Shown here: piece after piece, positions 1 through 8,791 of the stretch
How positions within the stretch are numbered: position 1 is the first letter of the stretch
Layout of the letters: every line of letters begins with the position of its first letter
Origin: Acidobacteria bacterium Ga0074141
GTDB taxonomy: Bacteria > Acidobacteriota > Blastocatellia > Pyrinomonadales > Pyrinomonadaceae
DNA length: 64,000 nucleotides
NCBI GenBank assembly: GCA_001464665.1
Contig: LNDP01000015.1
Coordinates: 124,001 to 188,000 of the forward strand
Direction: 5' to 3'
The notes under the pieces: model-generated
Told to the model about the DNA's origin: nothing
The model's input: only the letters and a program-made list of their open reading frames with translations
Databases searched by the model: none
Position numbers and translations under genes: made by a program

Positions 1-1
1 C

Positions 2-736
2 GAGAGCGTGACGCCCGACTTCGTTACGCGAATCTGGCTCGGCAATACCTACGCGGGCGAGCAGGCGTTCAAGGGCCGCAGTGTCGATTCGAACGTGCTG
101 AATATCCCGATGTCTTACCTAGTCGAGCAGGGCGGCACTTCGAACCTTATCCTCGATCGGCAAGGTGCGGGAAGGCTCTACTACCGCATCGGGATGCAGT
201 ACGCGCCGAAGAACCTGAAGCTCGAACCGGCCGATTATGGCTTCACCGTGCTAAGGAAATACGAAGCGATCGATGATCCGGCGGATGTTCGGCAAAATCC
301 GGACGGCTCATGGGTCGTCAAGTCCGGTGCTCGCGTCCGCGTTCGGCTGACAATGATCGCACAGGCACGGCGTTACCACGTCGCACTCGTCGATTATCTG
401 CCCGCGGGATTTGAAATACTGAACCCCGCTCTCGCGACGACCGAGGCGATACCCGCAGATGCCGGCGGCGGCAGCACGGGCGTGATGGAGGTCGGCGGGC
501 GTTCGATCGGAAGGAACTATTACTGGTGGCGGCAATATTGGTTCGAGCACCAGAACTTCCGCGACGAACGCGCCGAGGCTTTCGCGTCGCTGCTCTGGGA
601 GGGTGTTTATAACTACACCTATGTCGCACGTGCGACGACGCCCGGCGAATTCGTCGCCCCGCCCGCCAAGGCCGAGGAGATGTACGCCCCAGAAACCTTC
701 GGCCGCACCGGCACCGAGTTCGTAAAGGTCGAATAG
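2..736 (+). CDS. Alpha-2-macroglobulin family protein, C-terminal part (partial)
   Basis: The reading frame is open to the window edge, so only the last 244 or so codons are present. The sequence resembles the C-terminal MG10 region of bacterial alpha-2-macroglobulins: a segment close to DGSWVVKSGARVRV introduces a beta-sandwich, followed by VDYLPAGFEILNP, the usual wording where these proteins describe a solvent-exposed strand pair, and an aromatic YYWWRQYWFEHQNFRDER patch. Family members are periplasmic or lipid-anchored protease traps, often beside penicillin-binding protein 1C. The thioester (CxEQ) and bait regions would lie upstream of the window. The GTG at position 8 is internal, not a start. 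Confidence 0.85.
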   Translation, partial: ESVTPDFVTRIWLGNTYAGEQAFKGRSVDSNVLNIPMSYLVEQGGTSNLILDRQGAGRLYYRIGMQYAPKNLKLEPADYGFTVLRKYEAIDDPADVRQNPDGSWVVKSGARVRVRLTMIAQARRYHVALVDYLPAGFEILNPALATTEAIPADAGGGSTGVMEVGGRSIGRNYYWWRQYWFEHQNFRDERAEAFASLLWEGVYNYTYVARATTPGEFVAPPAKAEEMYAPETFGRTGTEFVKVE

Positions 737-800
737 GAACTAACGGAATGGCCGTGGCCGTTGATAAGCGGCCGTTTCTTCCTCTTTCTGTGGGTTTCGA

Positions 801-860
801 TTCTGTGTTTTCTGTGGTTGTCGCCCTGTTTGCAAGGCGGCTACCACAGAAAGCACAGAA
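801..860. repeat. Long intergenic hairpin
   Basis: TTCTGTGTTTTCTGTGGT (801-818) pairs with ACCACAGAAAGCACAGAA (843-860), giving an 18-bp stem with one mismatch. The loop contains a smaller CGCC/GGCG pairing. It lies 64 bp past the macroglobulin stop. No T-tract follows, so it looks more like a dispersed palindromic repeat than a terminator. The rest of the 319-bp gap 737-1055 holds the left arm of the transposase-flanking repeat and no gene. Confidence 0.6.
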
Positions 861-918
861 ATAAGACACAGACGGCAAAGCTTGTGCGGAGGCTTGAACG
901 GCTGATACTTTTTTCGGC

Positions 919-1049
919 GTCGTCTTCGAGGAATGGATCGATTTTGCACGGGGGAATCGGCGAAGCCGATGGAATTAATGTAGCCCACATCGTAAGATGT
1001 GGGACGGGATCGCAAAAATTCGGTGAGTCGTCGAAGACGACGGCATTCA
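919..1049. repeat. Left REP-like arm flanking the transposase gene
   Basis: This arm contains a truncated GTCGTCTTCGAG (919), the stem-loop CCCACATC-GTAA-GATGTGGG (984-1003) and the imperfect palindrome GTCGTCGAAGACGAC (1027-1041). Read in reverse complement it matches the right arm in order and spacing: palindrome, about 20 variable bases, stem-loop, then GGGCTACATTAAT. Confidence 0.7.
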
Positions 1050-1055
1050 CACCTC

Positions 1056-1502
1056 ATGGCACATACTTATACCAACCTCCTGACGCATATTGTCTTTAGC
1101 ACGCGGGGCCGCATGAAGCTCTTGAGAAAGGAAATGCGTGCGGAACTTTTTGACTACATATCTGCCTTGGTAATGAAAAAGGGCGGGAAGGTTCTGGCCA
1201 TCAACGGTATCGACGATCACGTTCACATCTTGATCGAACTGCCGCCGACCGTTGCGCTTTCCGACGTAATGAAGTTCCTAAAGGCTAACTCGTCGCGATG
1301 GTTGAAGGAGCGTTTTGGCAAGCCGTTCGCCTGGCAGCGTGGCTTCGGGGCATTTAGTGTTTCGCGGTCGGTAGCGCAGAGCGTTGCCGATTACATCCGC
1401 GATCAGGAAGCTCACCATTCCGGGCGGAGTTTCGATGACGAATTCATCGCGCTGATGCGGAAGAATGGCGTGGAGTTTGATCCGGAATATTTGTGGAAGT
1501 GA
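1056..1502 (+). CDS. REP-associated / IS200-like Y1 transposase
   Basis: A 148-residue HUH-superfamily protein of the TnpA_REP/IS200 type. It opens with the family-typical YTNLLTHIVFSTRGR. The metal-binding HUH motif is DDHVHILI near residue 55. The catalytic Tyr candidate lies in VADYIRDQEAHH near residue 112, and FAWQRGFGAFSVS between them is also typical. Such proteins nick and join single-stranded hairpin DNA; the single-copy chromosomal class (RAYTs) acts on REP palindromes. The ATG at 1056 was chosen because homology begins there; an in-frame extension to 999 runs through the repeat arm. The gene looks intact. The mirrored hairpins on both sides are its likely substrate. Confidence 0.88.
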   Translation: MAHTYTNLLTHIVFSTRGRMKLLRKEMRAELFDYISALVMKKGGKVLAINGIDDHVHILIELPPTVALSDVMKFLKANSSRWLKERFGKPFAWQRGFGAFSVSRSVAQSVADYIRDQEAHHSGRSFDDEFIALMRKNGVEFDPEYLWK

Positions 1503-1503
1503 G

Positions 1504-1620
1504 ATGCCGTCGTCTTCGACGACTCGGGTGTTGTTGGCGCGGTTCCCACGTCTGGCGACGTGGGCTACATTAATGGCGTCGTCTTCGACGACTAGTCGAA
1601 GCGCATCTGTCTTCGACGAC
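1504..1620. repeat. Right REP-like arm flanking the transposase gene
   Basis: The arm holds two full copies of GTCGTCTTCGACGAC (1509-1523 and 1578-1592), a partial copy at 1609-1620, and the stem-loop CCCACGTC-TGGC-GACGTGGG (1545-1564) followed by CTACATTAAT. Compared with the left arm, the stem differs by paired changes that keep complementarity, so the structure itself appears conserved. Confidence 0.7.
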
Positions 1621-1663
1621 TCGCGGCTTGAAAAAAGCGGGCAGATTCCGCAAACTTCCCCTC

Positions 1664-2629
1664 GTGGCAGAGAATCATACGAAGATCCGCGAATTGCTGA
1701 TGCTTGAGGCTTCGGCGGTTGAGCGTGCGGCGGGCCGATTGACGGCGGCGGACGCGGATAAAGCGGTCGGATTGCTCGTCGGCTGTGCGGGAAAGGTCGT
1801 CGTTCTCGGCGTCGGGAAGTCGGGCGTCATTGCCCAGAAGATCGCCCAAACGATGACCTCGACCGGAACGGTGGCGATCTATCTTCACCCCTCGGACGCG
1901 CTCCACGGCAGCCTCGGCGTCGTTTCCGCGGGAGACGTCATCATCGCACTCAGCAACTCCGGCGAGACGGACGAGATCATCGCGATTCTGCCGACGCTGA
2001 AATCGCGGCAAGTTCCGATCATTGCTGTCGTCGGTAATCTCGCATCGACGCTCGCCCGCGAATCCGACGTCGCGCTCGACGCAAGCGTTGACCGCGAGGC
2101 TTGCCCGCTCAATCTAGCCCCGACAACATCAACGACCGTCGCCCTCTCGCTCGGCGACGCACTAGCGATGACTGTTATGGAGGCGAAAGGCCTGACAGCC
2201 GAGGACTTTGCGGCGAACCATCCTGCCGGGCGGCTCGGCAAGCGGCTGACGCTCCGCGTCCGCGACCTCATGCACCCAAGCCCGAACGTCGGCCCTGCGG
2301 ATGGCTGGCTCTCGGTCGTGAAGGCTATTTCGGATGGCTCTCTTGGTGCGGTAAATGTCGTCGATGGCTCTGAACTTATTGGTATCATCACAGACGGCGA
2401 TCTTCGCCGCACCATTGAGCGGACCGATCCGGCCGAGTTCTCATCGCTGACGGCCGAGCAGATGATGACCCGCTCGCCAACGACCGCGTCCGACGAAATG
2501 CTCGCCTTTGAAGCGCTAAAGGTGATGGAGGAACGGCCGTCGCAGATCTCCGTACTTCCGGTCGTGAATACAGAGGGCGAATGCACGGGAATGCTGCGGC
2601 TTCACGATATAGTCCGGGCCGGCATCTAA
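1664..2629 (+). CDS. kdsD: Arabinose-5-phosphate isomerase, KdsD/KpsF family
   Basis: Interconverts ribulose-5-phosphate and arabinose-5-phosphate, the first step toward the Kdo sugar of lipopolysaccharide. An N-terminal SIS domain is clear: GKVVVLGVGKSGVIAQKIA, then STGTVAIYLHPSDALHGSLG and SNSGETDEI. The conserved NHPAGRLGKRL segment follows, then two CBS domains ending with the usual LRLHDIVRAGI. The start is uncertain: TTG at 1628, GTG at 1664 and ATG at 1700 are in frame with no convincing ribosome site. GTG 1664 gives the usual N-terminal length, about 321 residues. The upstream side abuts the transposase repeat arm, so the original promoter may have been disturbed. Confidence 0.9.
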   Translation: MAENHTKIRELLMLEASAVERAAGRLTAADADKAVGLLVGCAGKVVVLGVGKSGVIAQKIAQTMTSTGTVAIYLHPSDALHGSLGVVSAGDVIIALSNSGETDEIIAILPTLKSRQVPIIAVVGNLASTLARESDVALDASVDREACPLNLAPTTSTTVALSLGDALAMTVMEAKGLTAEDFAANHPAGRLGKRLTLRVRDLMHPSPNVGPADGWLSVVKAISDGSLGAVNVVDGSELIGIITDGDLRRTIERTDPAEFSSLTAEQMMTRSPTTASDEMLAFEALKVMEERPSQISVLPVVNTEGECTGMLRLHDIVRAGI

Positions 2630-2675
2630 CCGAACAACGCATTGCCCGCTTTTTGCGTCTCAGAAAGGGTTCAAA

Positions 2676-3410
2676 GTGAGGACAATGGATATGAAAAAGT
2701 TTCGGGCTTTCGGATTTCTATCGGTGGTGATGCTTGCTCTTTCAGTCGTAGGCCACGGCCAACGGACTGAGATCACCATCTCGCTCGGCGAGCAGTTTTT
2801 CGAGACGGTGATCGATTCGGTCTTTGCCCACGCGGCTCCGCCGGAATTTTCGATCGCCGGAAACAACGCGAAACCCGGCCCGCTTGCGAATGAACCATGG
2901 TCGGCCCTCACTATTTCATACCCGAGCTCGTTTCTTCCTAAGCCTAACCCCGCACCGGCCTGTCGAGAATCCATCACGCTCCGGCGGGACAATTCCGGCG
3001 TCCGTACAGCAGTTCTTTTCCGCGACGGCCGGATAACCGCTCCGCTTGCGTTTTCGGGTGGTTATAATCCGCCGCTTGTCGGCTGCGTCCAGTTCGCCGG
3101 GCTTGCCGATACGAACCTCGACCTCGAGTTTGACGAACCCGGCCAACGGCTCGTAGCCCGTGCCCGCGTCGCCAACGTGAACCTAAACGGAACCGGCGGC
3201 ATCGGCGGTAGCGTAATTGCCCGGCTTGTCCAGAGCTCCATCGACCGAAAGATCAATCCGATCGAGATGATCAGCCTTGATAAGCTCTCCTTCCTTTTGC
3301 CGCTGCAGGGTGATTCGAAAATGAGGATGGTCGCAAAAGCGATCCGGCCCGAAGTTCATCCGGGCCGGCTTGATATTCACGTTACTTACGAGTTTGCCAA
3401 AGCTGAGTGA
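2676..3410 (+). CDS. Exported protein of unknown function
   Basis: About 244 residues with an N-terminal signal peptide (KKFRAFGFLSVVMLALSVVG, cleavage near GHGQ). The mature part starts with ITISLGEQFFETVID and shows alternating strand-like stretches, such as LVARARVANVNLNG and LDIHVTYEF, around amphipathic helices. This pattern recalls lipid-binding TULIP-like domains, but that is only an impression. Starts at GTG 2676 (AGAAAGGG upstream), ATG 2685 and ATG 2691 are all possible and keep the signal peptide. The stop codon directly abuts the stop of the convergent lipoprotein gene. Confidence 0.7.
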   Translation: MRTMDMKKFRAFGFLSVVMLALSVVGHGQRTEITISLGEQFFETVIDSVFAHAAPPEFSIAGNNAKPGPLANEPWSALTISYPSSFLPKPNPAPACRESITLRRDNSGVRTAVLFRDGRITAPLAFSGGYNPPLVGCVQFAGLADTNLDLEFDEPGQRLVARARVANVNLNGTGGIGGSVIARLVQSSIDRKINPIEMISLDKLSFLLPLQGDSKMRMVAKAIRPEVHPGRLDIHVTYEFAKAE

Positions 3411-4217
3411 TCAATTCGCACTGGTCAGCTCAACGCCTTGTGCCCCATAGGGCGAGCGAACTTCCTGCTTGACCAGCCCAACGCCCTTCGCAAACCAGTT
3501 CGTGCCTTTGATGGTCATTCCTGGCACCTTCTGGCCGCCCATTGTGAGGTTAATAACGATCTCCGTATCGATCTTCGCTGCCTCGTATTCCTTGCCGCCC
3601 GCCGAGACTTTATCGTTAAGCGAAACGACCTTGTTGCGAACAACGACGTCGCCGTCCGAGCCAAGGTTCATCCCGCCGGCCTGTCCCTTGACGCGGACCT
3701 TGTAAGTCGCGTCCCATGCCTTTCCAACCGAAAGTTCACGAGGGATGGTCAGGCCTTTGCTCTCCAGCGTTTCCATGTCAAACGCAGCATTCTCGACCGA
3801 GATATTGTTGCCGTACTGGGCGTTACGAAGGCCGTCTGCATCGCAGATCCAGTTGGTCGTAACATTCACACCCGAATCAAAAGCCCGCGTCTCGCTGAAC
3901 GAATTTGGGTCGTTCAGCTTTTGCGTCAGAGTGTAGCTGCCCGGAGCCGCACCGGTGACCTTGTAGTTGTCCGCTCCGCTGTTGATCGGATAATAATCAT
4001 TTGCACAATTTCCGAGCGTTGCCGTTTGCGTAGCTGTCTCGGCAGTATTCGTTTCGGTACTTGGGGCCGTAGTGTTCGCCGGTGCCTCCGCGGTATTTGA
4101 GCTTTCGGTAAAGCGCTCGAGCGAGCCGCAGCCCATTACGATCAAAAGTGCAACAAGGCAAAGCCCGCCGGAGATCAGCGCTTTATGTGAAGGTCCTGAG
4201 GTGTTGTTCTTTTGCAT
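3411..4217 (-). CDS. Putative lipoprotein, TapB/DUF3108-like
   Basis: 268 residues. A type II signal peptide ends in LLIVMGCGS, so Cys at about residue 30 would be lipidated. A Thr/Asn/Ala-rich tether follows (TNTAETATQTA). The folded part starts with NCANDYYPI and finishes with IKGTNWFAKGVGLVKQEVRS. That ending, a fixed-distance statement of the type WFAKGVGLVK, is characteristic of the DUF3108/TapB-like envelope proteins found in Bacteroidota and Acidobacteriota. The function is unknown. It is transcribed away from der; the 145-bp gap between them must hold both promoters. Confidence 0.75.
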   Translation of the reverse strand: MQKNNTSGPSHKALISGGLCLVALLIVMGCGSLERFTESSNTAEAPANTTAPSTETNTAETATQTATLGNCANDYYPINSGADNYKVTGAAPGSYTLTQKLNDPNSFSETRAFDSGVNVTTNWICDADGLRNAQYGNNISVENAAFDMETLESKGLTIPRELSVGKAWDATYKVRVKGQAGGMNLGSDGDVVVRNKVVSLNDKVSAGGKEYEAAKIDTEIVINLTMGGQKVPGMTIKGTNWFAKGVGLVKQEVRSPYGAQGVELTSAN

Positions 4218-4362
4218 TTCGATAACTCCGTGTTGCCAACTGTGGGAGGCAAATTGTATGAATAGTGTTTGCTTATTTGTTTGACCGTAAGCAATTTACC
4301 ACACCGGACGGGTTCGTGTGAATCTCAAGGGGAAGCAACCCGATCCGGTCTGATGGAGAAGA

Positions 4363-5712
4363 ATGGCACTACCGCTCGTAGCTATAATCGGCCGGCCGAA
4401 TGTCGGCAAATCGACGCTCTTTAACCGGCTGGTCGGTTCGCGGCGCTCGATAGTTGGCGACGAGCCGGGCATTACCCGCGACCGTATTTACGGCGAGGTC
4501 GAGTGGTCGCAGAAGCGTTTTGAGCTTGTCGATACGGGCGGCATCGTCCCGGACGATGAAGCAATAATCCCCGCGAACATCTTCAAACAGGCAGGTTTTG
4601 CCATCGATCAAGCCGAGGCGGTGATATGGGTCGTCGATTCGCGTGCCGGCATTACTCCGCTTGATGAAGAGATCTCGGTGCTGCTGAGAAATCTAGGAAA
4701 GCCGATCTTCATCGCCGCCAATAAGGCCGAGTCGAAAAAGGCGACCGAAGAGGCGGGCGAGTTTTATCAGTTTGGCTTCGAGATGTTTCCGGTCTCTGCC
4801 GAACACGGCACTTCGATCGGTGATCTACTCGACGGCGTAACCAGCGTTTTGACCTTCGACGAAGAGGCCGAGGATCATCGGCCCGAAGAGATACGGCTGG
4901 CGATAGTCGGCCGCCCGAACGTCGGCAAGTCTTCGCTGCTCAATAAATTGCTCGGCGAGGAGCGGGCGATCGTGTCGCCGATCGCCGGAACCACGCGGGA
5001 TACCGTGGATACTGCAGTCGAGTTTGAAGGAACCAAGTTTGTTCTCGTAGATACTGCCGGGATCCGTCGACGCGGCAAGACGACCGAAATGGCCGAAAAA
5101 ATGTCGGTGATAATGGCAAAAAAAGCTCTCGAACGCGCCGATGTTGCGGTCTTGCTTATCGACGCCGAAGAAGGCGTAACGAACCTTGACGCAAACATTG
5201 CCGGCCTAGCGGTCGATTCCGGTTGTTCGGTGATCATCGCACTCAATAAATGGGACGCCGTTGAAGAGAAAGAAACGAACACCATCTACGAATATGAACG
5301 TGAGGTGCGGCGGCATATGAAGTTCCTCGATTGGGCGCCGATCGTACCGATCTCTGCCTTGACCGGCCAGAGGGTGAGCCGCGTGCTTGAGATCGCGATC
5401 GAGGCGAATGAGGCAAGGAATCTTCGCATATCGACCGGGAAACTTAACAAATTCTTTGAGGAAAATATCTCGCAGCCGCGCAGCGGCGGGACGCCCGCAC
5501 CGGTCAAAGGCGGTGTTTCGCGGCTCAAGGTGCAATATATTACCCAAGGCGGTGTACGCCCTCCGACATTCATTTTGTTCACGACCGGCGGAGGCAAAGG
5601 GGGAATGCACTTTTCGTATTTGCGGTACGTCGAGAACCGGCTTCGCGAGGCGTTCGGCTTCTACGCGACGCCGCTAAAGATCAAAGAGAGGCACAAGACA
5701 AAACCCAAATGA
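4363..5712 (+). CDS. der: Ribosome biogenesis GTPase Der
   Basis: 449 residues, the usual length. It has two tandem Era-like GTPase domains. The first has GRPNVGKST near residues 10-18 with VDTGG as G3. The second has GRPNVGKSS at 183-191 with VDTAGIRRRGK and NKWD. The C-terminal KH-like domain includes RLKVQYITQGGVRPPTF. Der acts in 50S subunit maturation. Its last four bases overlap the start of the next gene (ATGA), pointing to translational coupling with the membrane redox fusion protein. Confidence 0.97.
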   Translation: MALPLVAIIGRPNVGKSTLFNRLVGSRRSIVGDEPGITRDRIYGEVEWSQKRFELVDTGGIVPDDEAIIPANIFKQAGFAIDQAEAVIWVVDSRAGITPLDEEISVLLRNLGKPIFIAANKAESKKATEEAGEFYQFGFEMFPVSAEHGTSIGDLLDGVTSVLTFDEEAEDHRPEEIRLAIVGRPNVGKSSLLNKLLGEERAIVSPIAGTTRDTVDTAVEFEGTKFVLVDTAGIRRRGKTTEMAEKMSVIMAKKALERADVAVLLIDAEEGVTNLDANIAGLAVDSGCSVIIALNKWDAVEEKETNTIYEYEREVRRHMKFLDWAPIVPISALTGQRVSRVLEIAIEANEARNLRISTGKLNKFFEENISQPRSGGTPAPVKGGVSRLKVQYITQGGVRPPTFILFTTGGGKGGMHFSYLRYVENRLREAFGFYATPLKIKERHKTKPK

Positions 5713-7184
5713 GCGATGAGATATTGCTGATATTGCGTGTTCTGCTCGCCGCCATTTTTGCGCTCGCGGCGGTCGGTAAATTACAGGACCGAGCCGGTGC
5801 CAAGAAGGCAATGGCAGATTTCGGCGTGCCCGAAAGTGCCGCATCGTCCGCATCGCTTGGGCTTGCTCTTGCCGAGCTTGCGGTGGCCTTCGGTCTGCTT
5901 TTCCCGAGCGTTTCATGGTATGCGGCGATCGTTGCAGCGCTGCTCCTCGCTATCTTCACCGGCGGAATGGCGTATCAGATGGCCAAAGGTAACGCTCCGG
6001 ATTGCCACTGCTTTGGGCAATTGCACAGCGAACCCGTCAACATTTGGAGCCTCGTCCGTAATACCGTTTTCATTGTTCCGGCTGTGCTTCTCGTCATCGC
6101 GGGCCGCGGTGCTCAGGGGCCTGCTGTTGCGATTACGGCCCACGAGTATTTCGTCGTTGCGATCCTTGCCGCACTTTTCTGTGCCGCCGCGGCGATCGCC
6201 GGATTCGCAAAGCAGATCATTGCGAATCAGGAAAAGATCATCCGTCGTGTCGAGACGCTTGAGCTTCTCTCGGGCGGCGAGCCCTTGCTCGAACGCAACG
6301 AAGCCGGCGATCCGGCCGACGGACTTGCCATCGGTTCGCCTTTTCCGGACTTCAAACTTCCGGACATCAACGGAAAGGTCGTCACCTTCGACCATCTTTT
6401 CGCCGAGGGCGGTCCGATGCTCTTTATGTTCATCGGCCCGGACTGCAACCCTTGCAAGGCGCTATTTCCGGAGTTCCGCTCTTGGGAACGCGAATTCGCC
6501 GGCCGGCTTCGCTTCGTTTACATAAGCCGCGGAGGTGTTGCCGAGAACGCCGACAAGTTTGCAGAAGGCTCGGGCATCCGGCTTTTGCTGCAGAAAGAAA
6601 GGGAACTCGCCAATGAGGTCTACGCCAAATGGACGCCGACCGCTATTTTCGTAGATGCTAACGGGAACATCGCGAGCCACACCGCTGCCGGCGACCAGGC
6701 GATCCGCGAGTTGATAGACAAGCTTCGCAAAGCCGATCTGAGCCGCCAACATATTTACTTCCGGTCAAACTTCGTCAAAACCCGCGAGCCGAAGATCGGG
6801 AAGCAGATCCCGGAATTCTCGTTAAAGGACATCACCGGCGGTGAGGTCCGTAAGTCCGACCTCATCGGTAAACGGAGCCTCGTGTTTCTCTTGACGCTAA
6901 CCTGTACCTATTGTCAGGACGTCGTTAAAGACATCAAAAAACGCGAAGCGGAAGAGAACGGGCATCGGCCGCAGTTCATCGTCCTCGCCGATGGCGATTC
7001 CGCTGAACTCGCCGAATGGGGACTGAAGTCGCCTGTGCTCATTGATAAAGACTACAAGACGGCGGTCGAGTTCGGGCTCCACGGAGCTCCTGCGGCGGTT
7101 TTGATCGGCGAAGACGGCACCGTGCTTTCGGAGTCGGCAGTTGGTGCTCCCGTCATTTGGCCGCTGATCGGTGAAAAGCCATGA
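5709..7184 (+). CDS. MauE/DoxX-like membrane domain fused to two thioredoxin-fold domains
   Basis: 491 residues in three modules. Residues 1-150 are a four-helix MauE-type membrane domain with the family's CxC pair (C99-H-C101 in DCHCFGQL). A helix at about 150-175 leads to a first redoxin/TlpA-like domain that starts GSPFPDFKLPDINGK and has CNPC at 246-249. A second redoxin domain starts near KIGKQIPEFSLKDI and has CTYC at 399-402. MauE-type proteins are linked to disulfide handling in the periplasm, so the inferred role is thiol oxidation or reduction with the membrane domain passing electrons. It overlaps both der and tgt by four bases. A single MauE joined to two redoxins is an uncommon arrangement. 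Confidence 0.85.
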   Translation: MSDEILLILRVLLAAIFALAAVGKLQDRAGAKKAMADFGVPESAASSASLGLALAELAVAFGLLFPSVSWYAAIVAALLLAIFTGGMAYQMAKGNAPDCHCFGQLHSEPVNIWSLVRNTVFIVPAVLLVIAGRGAQGPAVAITAHEYFVVAILAALFCAAAAIAGFAKQIIANQEKIIRRVETLELLSGGEPLLERNEAGDPADGLAIGSPFPDFKLPDINGKVVTFDHLFAEGGPMLFMFIGPDCNPCKALFPEFRSWEREFAGRLRFVYISRGGVAENADKFAEGSGIRLLLQKERELANEVYAKWTPTAIFVDANGNIASHTAAGDQAIRELIDKLRKADLSRQHIYFRSNFVKTREPKIGKQIPEFSLKDITGGEVRKSDLIGKRSLVFLLTLTCTYCQDVVKDIKKREAEENGHRPQFIVLADGDSAELAEWGLKSPVLIDKDYKTAVEFGLHGAPAAVLIGEDGTVLSESAVGAPVIWPLIGEKP

Positions 7185-8374
7185 GCGGCGGTTCGGAAAA
7201 GGCCATCGAATGGACCGTTGAAGCGACGGACGGCCGGGCGCGAGCGGGGACGCTCCGCACGCGTCGCTCCGTCATTGAGACGCCGGTCTTTATGCCGGTC
7301 GGCACGCAGGGCTCGGTCAAGGGCGTGCGATTCGAGTGGCTCGAGGACGAGCTCGACGCCCGTATCATTCTCGGCAACACCTATCATCTCTTCCTTCGGC
7401 CCGGGCCGGATGCGATACGAAAGCTCGGCGGGCTTCATAAATTCACTACCTGGAAGCGTTCGCTCCTAACAGACTCCGGCGGTTTTCAGGTCTTCTCGCT
7501 CACCGATCTCAGAAAGCTGACCGAAGCAGGCGTCGAGTTTCGATCGCATCTCGACGGAAGCCGGCAATTTATTTCGCCCGAAGTTTCGATGGAGATCCAG
7601 GCCGCCCTCGGGGCTGAGATCGTGATGGCATTTGACGAATGCCCACCCGGCGACGCCGGTCATGAAAAGACCCGCGAGAGTATGGAGCTTACACTTCGCT
7701 GGGCCGAGCGTTCGAAGAAGCGGTTCTTTGAATTACAAGAATCCGGCGAAGATACAGGCCGACTTATAGCCGAGGGACTTGCCGGGCGGCAGGCCTTGTT
7801 TGGCATCATTCAGGGTGCAGGCCACCACGACCTTCGCAGCGAGAGCCTTGAACGCACCGTCGCCATCGGCTTTGATGGTTACGCGATCGGCGGCTTGAGC
7901 GTCGGCGAAGCGAAGCCGGTGATGTATGGCGTGCTTGACCATATTGCGCATCAGATGCCCGAGGAAGCTCCGCGTTACTTGATGGGCGTCGGCACGCCCG
8001 AGGATCTGCTCGAAGCGGTCGGCCACGGCGTAGATATGTTCGATTGCGTAATGCCGACGCGAAACGGCCGGACTGGCGGCGTCTTCACTTCTCGAGGAAA
8101 GATAAACATCCGCAATGCGAAATTTGCCCTTGATGAAGCTCCGCTTGATGACCGTTGCGGCTGCTCCGTCTGCCGTCGTTACTCGCGGGCATACCTTCGC
8201 CATCTTTATCAGGCGGGCGAAATGACGGCCGCGACGATGATCTCGCACCACAACCTTGCATTCTATCTTGAGCTGATGCGACGAGCGAGGGAAGCCATCC
8301 GCGAGGGGCATTACTCGGCCTTCAAACACGAACAGCTCGCCGGATTTGCTGAGAATGCCGCTCCCGACGTTTGA
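7181..8374 (+). CDS. tgt: Queuine/preQ1 tRNA-ribosyltransferase
   Basis: 397 residues. Exchanges guanine-34 for preQ1 in GU(N)-anticodon tRNAs. Seen: NTYHLFLRPG, LTDSGGFQVFSL with the nucleophile-region Asp, MPTRNGRTG, and a complete zinc site Cys326, Cys328, Cys331 and His357 (CxCx2Cx25H). The N-terminus overlaps the previous gene by an ATGA. The order tgt-yajC-secD-secF is conserved in many bacteria and supports the assignment. Confidence 0.97.
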   Translation: MSGGSEKAIEWTVEATDGRARAGTLRTRRSVIETPVFMPVGTQGSVKGVRFEWLEDELDARIILGNTYHLFLRPGPDAIRKLGGLHKFTTWKRSLLTDSGGFQVFSLTDLRKLTEAGVEFRSHLDGSRQFISPEVSMEIQAALGAEIVMAFDECPPGDAGHEKTRESMELTLRWAERSKKRFFELQESGEDTGRLIAEGLAGRQALFGIIQGAGHHDLRSESLERTVAIGFDGYAIGGLSVGEAKPVMYGVLDHIAHQMPEEAPRYLMGVGTPEDLLEAVGHGVDMFDCVMPTRNGRTGGVFTSRGKINIRNAKFALDEAPLDDRCGCSVCRRYSRAYLRHLYQAGEMTAATMISHHNLAFYLELMRRAREAIREGHYSAFKHEQLAGFAENAAPDV

Positions 8375-8397
8375 TAATCAAAGGGCTACTATATAAT
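8371..8397 (+). promoter_or_regulatory. Possible sigma70-type promoter before yajC
   Basis: TTGATA (8371-8376) and TATAAT (8392-8397) lie just past the tgt stop, 32 bp before the yajC ATG. The 15-bp spacer is short, so this is tentative. It would let yajC-secD-secF be expressed apart from der-tgt. Confidence 0.35.
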
Positions 8398-8429
8398 ATG
8401 AATCTTTTACTTTCTGGTCGGTACACGCA

Positions 8430-8723
8430 ATGAACCTATTACTCTTTTTTCAGGACGGCGGATTCTTAGGCGGCTTCGGATTCCTTCTTCCGTTCGTATT
8501 GATCTTCGCGATCTTTTATTTCCTGATCATCCTTCCGCAAAAGCGGCAGAGACAGCAGCTTTCGGAGATGATCGCCGGACTCAAGATCAATGACGAGGTC
8601 GTGACCAACGGCGGCGTGATCGGAAAGATCAAAGAGGTTCGCGAAACGAGTTTCGTTATCCTGAGCGCAGAAAAAACGCTAATCGAGATCGGAAAGACTG
8701 CCGTCGTCGGCAAAAAGCCGTAA
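8430..8723 (+). CDS. yajC: Preprotein translocase subunit YajC
   Basis: 97 residues: one N-terminal membrane helix (LLPFVLIFAIFYFLIILP) followed by the family hallmark QKRQRQQLSEMIAGLKINDEVVTNGGVIGKI split over residues 33-65. YajC is a small accessory partner of SecDF in the SecYEG holotranslocon. It sits directly upstream of secD as in most bacteria. Confidence 0.96.
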   Translation: MNLLLFFQDGGFLGGFGFLLPFVLIFAIFYFLIILPQKRQRQQLSEMIAGLKINDEVVTNGGVIGKIKEVRETSFVILSAEKTLIEIGKTAVVGKKP

Positions 8724-8791
8724 ACAAGCCGACAGTGGCGCCCTGCGATCAGCAACGCCCTGCAAGACAGCAAGAGCTTTAACTGAATTTT

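Noticed and set aside
737-1055. Possible coding sequence between the macroglobulin gene and the transposase
   Set aside because: The open frames here run through palindromic repeats on both strands and show no protein-like sequence.
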